A stretch of 12,882 nt of DNA from an uncultured Mogibacterium sp. (GTDB taxonomy: Bacteria > Bacillota_A > Clostridia > Peptostreptococcales > Anaerovoracaceae), in NCBI RefSeq assembly GCF_938039775.1, contig NZ_CALHTQ010000103.1, positions 1-12,882 on the forward strand. The letters are read 5' to 3'. The position numbers and the translations under genes were made by a program. Of this stretch, positions 7,818 to 12,882 are shown one piece after another (within the stretch, counting starts at the first letter, position 1; every line of letters starts with the position of its first letter). Under the pieces are notes generated by a model. The model saw only the letters and a list, made by a program, of their open reading frames with translations. It was not told the DNA's origin and made no database searches.

Positions 7818-9251
7818 ATGGAAGTAAAAGAAGCAAGAAAATACGTTGTTGACAGATTAGAGTATGCATTCAAGCCTAACTCAATCGCAGTAATCGGAGC
7901 GAGTCGTAACGAGACAAAGGTTGGATTCAAGGTAATTCAGGGATTAAGGAAGTGCGGCTACGAAGGAGAGTTATATCCTATCAATATTAATGCCACGGAG
8001 GTAGCAGGAATACCGGCTTTCCAGAATATAAAGGATGTTCCTGGTGACGTTGATTTAGCATTCATATCGCTACCAGCTACAGGTGTATTTGATGCACTTA
8101 AGGATTGTGTAGCGAAGAAAGTCAAAATCGCAGTAGTTTCATCCTCTGGTTTCAAGGAGGTTGGAAATGGTGAGTTGCAAAATGATATTACCGAGTACTG
8201 CCGCGAGAACGAGCTCCCGCTAATCGGACCTAACCTCGTAGGTATCGGCACACCGTACCATGATTTTAACTGTGGATTTATTCCATATCTTCCTAATAAG
8301 GGACCAGTTGCACTTATCTCGCAGTCAGGTTCAAACCTGCTTGCAGCACTTGGATCTTCTCAGCTCAATCACTTTGGAATCAGCATGTTCGTAGGACTCG
8401 GCAACAAGGCTGACGTAGACTTCTGTGAGATGATTAAGTACGCAGATAAAGAGCCTAATACAAAGTGCATCGCAGTTTATATCGAAGCTCTTGATAGCCC
8501 AGAAGCATTTAAGAAAGCTTGTCTCGAGTGCGAGAAGCCAATTACTGCAATCAAGGTAGGTTCTTCTGCAATCGGCGTTAAGGCGGCATTTGCACATACA
8601 GCTTCAGAGAATAAGGGTCATTCAAATGCGGAATATGACCAGCTGTTTGAAGAGTCAGGCGTTCTCCGCGAGAAGACATGGCAGGAGTTTCTAGATACTT
8701 CGCTAGCGCTCGGTAACTGCCCGCCACTAAGAGGAGATAATGTAGTTATTATCACCAACGGTGGTGGAGCTGGACTTCTAGCAGCAGATCATTTTGAGAG
8801 ACTCGGCATGCCGCTCAAGGAACTCAGGGAGATTTCGCCGGATCTTAGAGATAATATCAGAAAATATATGCCTGCATTTGGGTCGCCTCTAAACCCTGTT
8901 GATATCAGTGGAACAGCTACTTCCGATATGTACGGCGGTGCGCTAAAGACAGCATACAGAGATGAAAACGTAGATGGAATTCTGATTTCTGTTTGCCCAA
9001 CTGCAGTAACTGACGTTGAGGCGATTACAGAAACTGTGATTAATATCTATAGACAGTACAAGAATCTCGGTAAGCCATTTATTATGGAGTGCCAGGGTGG
9101 AAATGAGTGCAGGGCGGCGATTATGCAACTTAGAGATAAGGGAATTCCTGCGTATTCAACGCCTGAACAGGCTGTAAATGCTATGGTTGCGCTCAGAAGA
9201 TACAGCCATATCATGAACAAAAAAGAAAAACTGATAGACAATATTGAATAG
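7818..9251 (+). CDS. ADP-forming acyl-CoA synthetase, alpha-type (CoA-binding) protein
   Basis: Homologue of the alpha part of ADP-forming acetyl/acyl-CoA synthetase, which turns acyl-CoA, ADP and phosphate into the acid, CoA and ATP. It has 477 residues: a Rossmann CoA-binding domain (about 17-130, with IAVIGASRNETKVG), a first succinyl-CoA-ligase-like domain (about 160-290, with VALISQSGSN and GNKADVDFCEMIKY) and a second one to the end (with NGGGAGLLAADH). His260 in AAFAHTAS sits where the family's phosphohistidine is found, so phosphoryl transfer looks intact. The ATP-grasp beta domain needed to bind nucleotide is missing from this protein and from both neighbours. IGPNLVGI replaces the more usual GPNC(L/M)G near the CoA site. 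It may pair with a beta subunit encoded elsewhere, or do something else; the family is certain, the substrate is not. Confidence 0.88.
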   Translation: MEVKEARKYVVDRLEYAFKPNSIAVIGASRNETKVGFKVIQGLRKCGYEGELYPININATEVAGIPAFQNIKDVPGDVDLAFISLPATGVFDALKDCVAKKVKIAVVSSSGFKEVGNGELQNDITEYCRENELPLIGPNLVGIGTPYHDFNCGFIPYLPNKGPVALISQSGSNLLAALGSSQLNHFGISMFVGLGNKADVDFCEMIKYADKEPNTKCIAVYIEALDSPEAFKKACLECEKPITAIKVGSSAIGVKAAFAHTASENKGHSNAEYDQLFEESGVLREKTWQEFLDTSLALGNCPPLRGDNVVIITNGGGAGLLAADHFERLGMPLKELREISPDLRDNIRKYMPAFGSPLNPVDISGTATSDMYGGALKTAYRDENVDGILISVCPTAVTDVEAITETVINIYRQYKNLGKPFIMECQGGNECRAAIMQLRDKGIPAYSTPEQAVNAMVALRRYSHIMNKKEKLIDNIE

Positions 9252-9287
9252 ATGTTGGCAAAGATTAAGGTATTGCGTTATGTGTGA

Positions 9288-9311
9288 GTGATGCAGGAGC
9301 TCCTGCATCAC
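9288..9311. repeat. Perfect 24-base palindrome (hairpin) without U-tract
   Basis: Two perfect 12-base arms, GTGATGCAGGAG and its complement, with no spacer, lie 36 bases after the acyl-CoA synthetase stop codon. It shares the core GCAGGAGC/GCTCCTGC with the hairpin at 3659-3682. There is no T-run on either side, so it is an atypical terminator; it could be an mRNA-stabilising hairpin or a protein-binding dyad. A second perfect palindrome, CCTTTATAAAGG (9311-9322), overlaps its last base and contains the ribosome site of the next gene. Confidence 0.6.
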
Positions 9312-9328
9312 CTTTATAAAGGATGAGT

Positions 9329-10423
9329 ATGAACGGAGACAAACTTTTTAGACTGCTTATGGTTCTATGCCTTGCGATGGGAATAATGGGGCTTACTGTT
9401 GGCAAATTTATTTTAGGTGGAATTTTCGTAGGCTTAGCTGTGGCTATATGGCTTACAACTGGCGGAAAACACTATAATGACCGCAACATTTACGACAAGG
9501 TTGTCGAAGGCTGTGAGGATATTACTATCGAGCATGTGTATGAGAGAATCAGCAATATGGAGACATGCCTTGGACTCCCTTGGATGGGTAGGAACACTTA
9601 TACGGACAAAAGTGCTATTAATTTCGGTCCAAGTCCATTCAAGGACTTTATCACGATTTATAAAGATAAGAAAAACAATATCGTGATCAAGAGCAGTACA
9701 GAACTCGAGCACCTCGTTAGGGATGCCGATAGTGAAGCCCATTTTGAAGTGCTTTTAGACACCAAGAGTATGTCTGTAAATCCGAAATCATACTCACATT
9801 TTGCGAGCTGGAAGCTGATGAGTACTATCCTAGTCGATGATCTAACGGAAGTCGTTAAGCAGGTTAAGGACGGAGAAACCGTTGATCTAAAAGTTATTGA
9901 TAAGTACAAGTTCTTTTATGCAAATAGCACTGACTGCTTATATAGAGACTTTGAAGACAATGAGTATACTTACGTTAGAACTGTAAATGAACCTCTTAAC
10001 GTTAAGATTTATGACGTTCCAGAGGGTGACGAGGCAATCGAAGAAGCCGGAGAAGTACTCGCTGAGGTTACTGGATCTGCAAAAGCAGAAAAGAATGGTT
10101 TTAAATTTGTGATGTCAGGAGAAGAATACGGAACCCTATATAGAGACACTGAAAGCGACAGTGACTCATATTTTCTTGAGACGAACGATGGACACGTTTA
10201 TGTAAAAGGATTTCGTGCTGTCCGTAAAGCTAACCTAAGCTGCAACTATATCATCACAATCGACGGAGTGAGGAAGGCGGCAATTGCTGGCAATGCAAGA
10301 ATTGCTTTTGAGGAAGATGAATTAACTGAAAACAGCTTAATTTGCAGCTTTGATGACGAATACCTACTGCTGTATATGGCTGTTCAGGAGATGATAATGA
10401 CCAAAAACAAGTGGCTGAAATAG
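9329..10423 (+). CDS. Unrecognised membrane-anchored protein with large soluble domain
   Basis: I do not recognise this 364-residue protein. Two hydrophobic segments near the N-terminus (about 8-24 and 27-43) make a tight helical hairpin, leaving both ends on the same, probably cytoplasmic, side; there is no signal peptidase site. The rest (45-364) is mixed alpha/beta and acidic. Residues 255-355, with paired beta-like stretches such as GTLYRDTESDSDSYFLE and SCNYIITIDGVRKAAI, vaguely recall a tubby/LURP-one-like beta-barrel domain, a guess from pattern only. I prefer the ATG at 9329 because AAAGGA (9318-9323) is then five bases upstream; the ATG at 9323 abuts that site and would add only two residues. 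It lies between the acyl-CoA synthetase gene and the stress-domain gene, with no clear promoter of its own apart from the palindromes. Confidence 0.7.
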   Translation: MNGDKLFRLLMVLCLAMGIMGLTVGKFILGGIFVGLAVAIWLTTGGKHYNDRNIYDKVVEGCEDITIEHVYERISNMETCLGLPWMGRNTYTDKSAINFGPSPFKDFITIYKDKKNNIVIKSSTELEHLVRDADSEAHFEVLLDTKSMSVNPKSYSHFASWKLMSTILVDDLTEVVKQVKDGETVDLKVIDKYKFFYANSTDCLYRDFEDNEYTYVRTVNEPLNVKIYDVPEGDEAIEEAGEVLAEVTGSAKAEKNGFKFVMSGEEYGTLYRDTESDSDSYFLETNDGHVYVKGFRAVRKANLSCNYIITIDGVRKAAIAGNARIAFEEDELTENSLICSFDDEYLLLYMAVQEMIMTKNKWLK

Positions 10424-10442
10424 GTTTTAGTCACTTGCTCGT

Positions 10443-10471
10443 TTGATTTTAACATCTCTAAAATGTATAAT
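10443..10471 (+). promoter_or_regulatory. Sigma-A promoter of the stress-domain gene
   Basis: TTGATT (-35, 10443-10448), a 17-base spacer and a perfect TATAAT (-10, 10466-10471). Transcription should start near 10478, giving a leader of about 50 bases. The string ATTTTAAC occurs twice, at 10446 and 10493, flanking the start region, possibly by chance. Confidence 0.7.
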
Positions 10472-10530
10472 AACTTTGTATATTTAAATGCAATTTTAAC
10501 GGACTGATAGAAAGTAGTAAGGGTGATTTG

Positions 10531-11940
10531 ATGAAGAGAATCCTTGTACCAGTTGATGGTTCACCTAGGAGTTTAATAGCGCTCGAGCAACTCAAAACCA
10601 CGTTTTCGCCAAAGGCGTTCGAGGTAGTGCTTGTAATGGTACGTGAAAATACCGGATATGCACTCTCTCTCGGTGAGGAAGCTGAGATTCGTGCGGAACT
10701 CGACAAAAAGCTTAATACTATTGCCAAGACAATAGATAAATATAGCGTTATAAAAAAATCTGCAGTTGGCCGTGCTGGAGCTAGAGTTATCGAAGCTGCC
10801 AAAGAATTTGGTGTTGAGATAATTGTAATGACTAAGTCCACAAAGCCAGGTGCAGGAAGCACGATTGGCCTCACTGCATCCTATATCATTCGCCATGCTC
10901 AGTGTGACGTAATGATCGTTAAGGAGACAGAGAGCAAGAAGATTGAGAGCTATAGAGGTGCTATATATAAGAGAGCTAAGGGGACTGTTGCCCTTCGTGG
11001 TCAGCTCAGCCTAAAGCAGAGTGAGTGCTTGATTCCAAGTGTAAAGGGTGATGTAATTTATCACATCGACGTTACTAGAGGAAGGGTTCGCTTCTTGCAC
11101 AGATCATTCAATCCTGTGACTAAGGAATGGGATTTGCCCCCAAGCAATGGACAGCAGGAGATATATGAAATTGAAGCAGGTGTATCTATAAAGATTCCAG
11201 TGAATGCGACAGGTGACGGTAAGATGGCTGATAGAATCAGAATTCTTAACCGTAGTATGAAGACAGAAGCTGTTTTCAATTATGAGATCACTGCAGATAA
11301 GAGGGTTATAAAGCCTGAGAACGATGCAGATGCCGAGACACGTGTAGCATATGAGGATCCTAAAGTGGATACTGAATCAACAACTGCTCCGACTCAGGAA
11401 ATCCCAGTTACTCCAGAACCAACTGAAGTGTCCGTAGCTGCTCCAGTAGTATCAGAATCTATGACGGAAGTTCAAGAAGCAGTCGCTGAAAAAGTTACTA
11501 TACCTGAAGAGGTAAATGAGCTTGCAGAAACTATAGAAGCTACACAGGAAAACGAGCTTGATGAGGTTATAGAGACGGTAGAGCCTGAAGGACTAGGGAA
11601 ATCTACAGATGCAGAAGAACCTGAAGCTGCTGTATCTGAAGATCCTGAACTAGTCGAAGAACCTGAAGAGCCTGAATTAGAAGAATCTGAAGATGATGCG
11701 GAAGAGCTAGAGCTTAACGAGACTAAAGAAGATGAATACAACGATAATTTACTTGAGCCTCTCGCGTCTGAAAATTCAGATAATACCATTGAGGCAATCG
11801 AAAGGCTTTGCACAACGGGTGCAATAGATGCAGTTGAGCTCATAAAGGCGCTAGATGAGATGGAATCAAGGTCAGAAGCGCAGTTAGAGCTAGATGCGGA
11901 TGCCGAGCTAAAAGCTGAAGATGATGGGCATGATGATTAA
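10531..11940 (+). CDS. Universal stress (UspA) domain protein with long acidic tail
   Basis: A 469-residue protein, about three times a normal UspA. Residues 1-131 are a Usp domain: RILVPVDGSPRS with Asp9 at the nucleotide site, and GSTIGLTASYIIRHAQCDVMIVKE at its end. The usual G-2X-G-9X-G-S/T ATP loop is shortened and has Leu where Ser/Thr is expected, so ATP binding is doubtful. Residues 140-262 form an unrecognised domain rich in beta-like stretches. Residues 263-415 are disordered-looking and very rich in Glu, Pro, Ala and Thr (EPE/EEPE runs). Residues 418-445 (IERLCTTGAIDAVELIKALDEM) resemble a SHOCT motif, a short helical element seen at the ends of many multidomain proteins. No signal or membrane segment. 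Start: ATG at 10531 with AAGGGTG upstream; the TTG at 10528 is less likely. Role unknown; stress-related signalling is an inference. Confidence 0.82.
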   Translation: MKRILVPVDGSPRSLIALEQLKTTFSPKAFEVVLVMVRENTGYALSLGEEAEIRAELDKKLNTIAKTIDKYSVIKKSAVGRAGARVIEAAKEFGVEIIVMTKSTKPGAGSTIGLTASYIIRHAQCDVMIVKETESKKIESYRGAIYKRAKGTVALRGQLSLKQSECLIPSVKGDVIYHIDVTRGRVRFLHRSFNPVTKEWDLPPSNGQQEIYEIEAGVSIKIPVNATGDGKMADRIRILNRSMKTEAVFNYEITADKRVIKPENDADAETRVAYEDPKVDTESTTAPTQEIPVTPEPTEVSVAAPVVSESMTEVQEAVAEKVTIPEEVNELAETIEATQENELDEVIETVEPEGLGKSTDAEEPEAAVSEDPELVEEPEEPELEESEDDAEELELNETKEDEYNDNLLEPLASENSDNTIEAIERLCTTGAIDAVELIKALDEMESRSEAQLELDADAELKAEDDGHDD

Positions 11941-11979
11941 GAATGTTGCGATTATAAAACGCAAATAACAGTGTCATGA

Positions 11980-12008
11980 TTGACAGTTTTAAACGTATTT
12001 GATATTCT
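11980..12008 (+). promoter_or_regulatory. Strong promoter of the SCIFF peptide gene
   Basis: Perfect TTGACA (-35, 11980-11985), a 17-base spacer and TATTCT (-10, 12003-12008). The expected start is near 12015, only about 20 bases before the ATG. The -35 box is half of a dyad, TGTCA-4-TGACA (11972-11985), a possible operator. Bases 11941-11979 hold only a weak 5-base stem (11946-11964). Confidence 0.7.
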
Positions 12009-12035
12009 ATAACGAGTAATTAGGAGGATAACGTA

Positions 12036-12185
12036 ATGAGCAGAATTAAGACAATTTCAACAAGAAATATGGCTAAGTCAACCCTTTCTGGTGGATGCGG
12101 TGAGTGCCAGACATCTTGCCAGTCCGCAAGCAAGACTTCATGCAGTGTTGCTAACCAGCATTGCGAGCAGGCTAAGAACAAATAG
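12036..12185 (+). CDS. SCIFF ribosomal peptide precursor, five-cysteine variant
   Basis: A 49-residue peptide of the SCIFF group (six cysteines in forty-five residues), a ranthipeptide precursor found next to a radical SAM maturase throughout Clostridia. The hallmark IKTI start (4-7) and the core CGECQTSCQSA..KTSC..ANQ.C are plain. Cysteines are at 21, 24, 28, 36 and 43. The sixth, normally Cys32, is Ser32 here (AGC, 12129-12131), and the usual Thr37 is Ser37 (AGT, 12144-12146). In the well-studied homologue CteA those two positions are, from memory, the donor and acceptor of the thioether crosslink. AGGAGG (12022-12027) lies eight bases before the ATG. The gene has its own strong promoter and terminator, and the maturase gene follows. 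The natural function of SCIFF peptides is not settled. Confidence 0.93.
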   Translation: MSRIKTISTRNMAKSTLSGGCGECQTSCQSASKTSCSVANQHCEQAKNK

Positions 12186-12191
12186 TAACTG

Positions 12192-12219
12192 AAGGCGCTG
12201 CTTATTGCAGCGCTTTTTT
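12192..12219 (+). terminator. Intrinsic terminator after the SCIFF gene
   Basis: Seven-base GC stem GCGCTGC/GCAGCGC (12195-12201 and 12207-12213) with loop TTATT, extended by A-U and G-U pairs, then TTTTTT and a further T-rich run. A textbook terminator placed between peptide and maturase; partial read-through would give much peptide and little enzyme. Confidence 0.88.
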
Positions 12220-12242
12220 ATTGTTTTTGCTATTACGTCCAA

Positions 12243-12272
12243 TTAACAAAAATGACTTTTATAAGGTATGGT
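12243..12272 (+). promoter_or_regulatory. Possible weak promoter for the maturase gene
   Basis: TTAACA (12243-12248), an 18-base spacer and TATGGT (12267-12272). The start point would be near 12279, only about four bases before the ATG, implying a nearly leaderless message. Both boxes are imperfect, and read-through of the preceding terminator is the alternative. Confidence 0.25.
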
Positions 12273-12282
12273 ACAAGAATAA

Positions 12283-12882
12283 ATGATACATCAGTATAAA
12301 CTAAACGGATATAACATAGTAATGGATGTGAATAGCGGCGCTGTTCACTCCGTAGACGAGGTAGCATATGATATCATCTCCATCTATGACAAGGGCGTAG
12401 GTAGAGATGAAATTGCTTCAGAGATAAAGGCTAAATATAGTGAAGTTACAGATAGCGATATTGATGAAACACTTTCGGATATCGAGGAGCTTAAGGCAGA
12501 GAAGCTGCTTTTTTCAGATGACCCATTTGAAGAAATCGCTGGTGAGCTAAAAGCTAAGCAATCTGTACTTAAAGCAATCTGTCTTCATGTGGCTCACGGA
12601 TGTAATATGGACTGCAAATACTGTTTTGCTGGTAAAGGTGAGTACAGTGGCAAGGCAGGAATTATGTCTATAGAGGTTGGGAAAAAAGCACTCGATTTCT
12701 TGGTAGAAAATTCGGGAAGTCGTAAGAATCTTGAGGTTGACTTCTTTGGTGGTGAACCGCTTCTAAACTGGGACTTATGTAAGGAACTTGTTGCATATGG
12801 AAGAGAGCTTGAGAAGAAGCATAATAAGCGCTTTAATTTCACTCTCACTACGAATGGCGTTCTGATTGACGATGAGGTCATC
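12283..12882 (+). CDS. SCIFF radical SAM peptide maturase, 3'-partial
   Basis: Radical SAM/SPASM enzyme that installs thioether crosslinks in the SCIFF peptide (CteB and Tte1186 are characterised homologues). Only the first 200 codons are in the window; the full protein is usually about 450 residues. Residues 1-85 are the peptide-binding RRE-type domain, with the family-typical NGYNIVMDVNSGAVHSVDEVAYDII (8-32). The radical SAM motif CNMDCKYC gives Cys107, Cys111 and Cys114 for the 4Fe-4S cluster, followed by CFAGKGEYSGKAG and FFGGEPLLNW (151-160). The SPASM clusters lie beyond the edge. The ATG at 12283 directly follows an in-frame TAA and matches the usual N-terminus MIH; the ribosome site is poor (AAGG at 12263-12266, 16 bases away), consistent with low expression relative to the peptide. 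Confidence 0.92.
   Translation, partial: MIHQYKLNGYNIVMDVNSGAVHSVDEVAYDIISIYDKGVGRDEIASEIKAKYSEVTDSDIDETLSDIEELKAEKLLFSDDPFEEIAGELKAKQSVLKAICLHVAHGCNMDCKYCFAGKGEYSGKAGIMSIEVGKKALDFLVENSGSRKNLEVDFFGGEPLLNWDLCKELVAYGRELEKKHNKRFNFTLTTNGVLIDDEVI

Noticed and set aside
11472..11843. Antisense open frame of 123 codons, very rich in serine
   Set aside because: It is the mirror of the Glu-rich tail (GAA/GAG/GAT read backwards gives Ser codons); no ribosome site, and it lies fully inside a clear gene.
11946..11964. Stem TTGCG/CGCAA after the stress-domain gene as a terminator
   Set aside because: Five base pairs with a nine-base loop and no U-run; too weak.
1..12882. CRISPR arrays, tRNA or rRNA genes, insertion sequences, riboswitches
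   Set aside because: Looked for regular repeats, tRNA-like cloverleaf ends, transposase motifs and long structured leaders; none seen.

Overview
The window looks like chromosomal DNA of a strictly anaerobic Firmicute of the class Clostridia. The evidence is moderately AT-rich coding sequence with strong AGGAGG-type ribosome sites, an [FeFe]-hydrogenase maturase (HydE), an ADP-forming acyl-CoA synthetase subunit, and at the right end a SCIFF peptide gene followed by its radical SAM maturase, a pair characteristic of Clostridia. A member of the Anaerovoracaceae / Family XIII type is a guess from overall flavour only. There is no mobile element, tRNA, rRNA or CRISPR array, and no gene-free stretch over 300 bases.

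Layout. Bases 1-3566 (+) hold a likely operon: a SulP anion transporter with a STAS domain and an unusual charged C-terminal extension (its N-terminus lies outside the window), a histidine phosphatase, and a patatin-like lipase. It converges on an OhrR/MarR-type repressor gene (-, 3725-4159) across a perfect hairpin that can end transcription both ways. The repressor gene has a near-ideal promoter overlaid by two TGCATGCAA palindromes, a readable case of probable autoregulation. Divergent from it is hydE (4352-5410), alone, with no hydF or hydG nearby. Then follow an Ldh_2-family malate/lactate dehydrogenase (5522-6634), a type I GAPDH (6676-7689) and an ADP-forming acyl-CoA synthetase alpha-type protein without its beta partner (7818-9251).

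After a 24-bp perfect palindrome comes an unrecognised two-helix membrane protein (9329-10423), and then a universal-stress-domain protein with an unknown middle domain, a long acidic tail and a SHOCT-like end (10531-11940), driven by its own TTGATT/TATAAT promoter. The window ends with the SCIFF peptide gene (12036-12185) behind a strong promoter, a clean intrinsic terminator, and the first 200 codons of the SCIFF maturase.

How the parts fit. Much of the centre is fermentative metabolism: NAD-linked dehydrogenases, and possibly substrate-level ATP formation from acyl-CoA, beside a hydrogenase maturation gene and a peroxide-type sensor. The most interesting item is the SCIFF peptide. It has five cysteines instead of six: the cysteine that normally forms the thioether crosslink is Ser32, and the usual acceptor threonine is Ser37, while everything else in the motif is kept.
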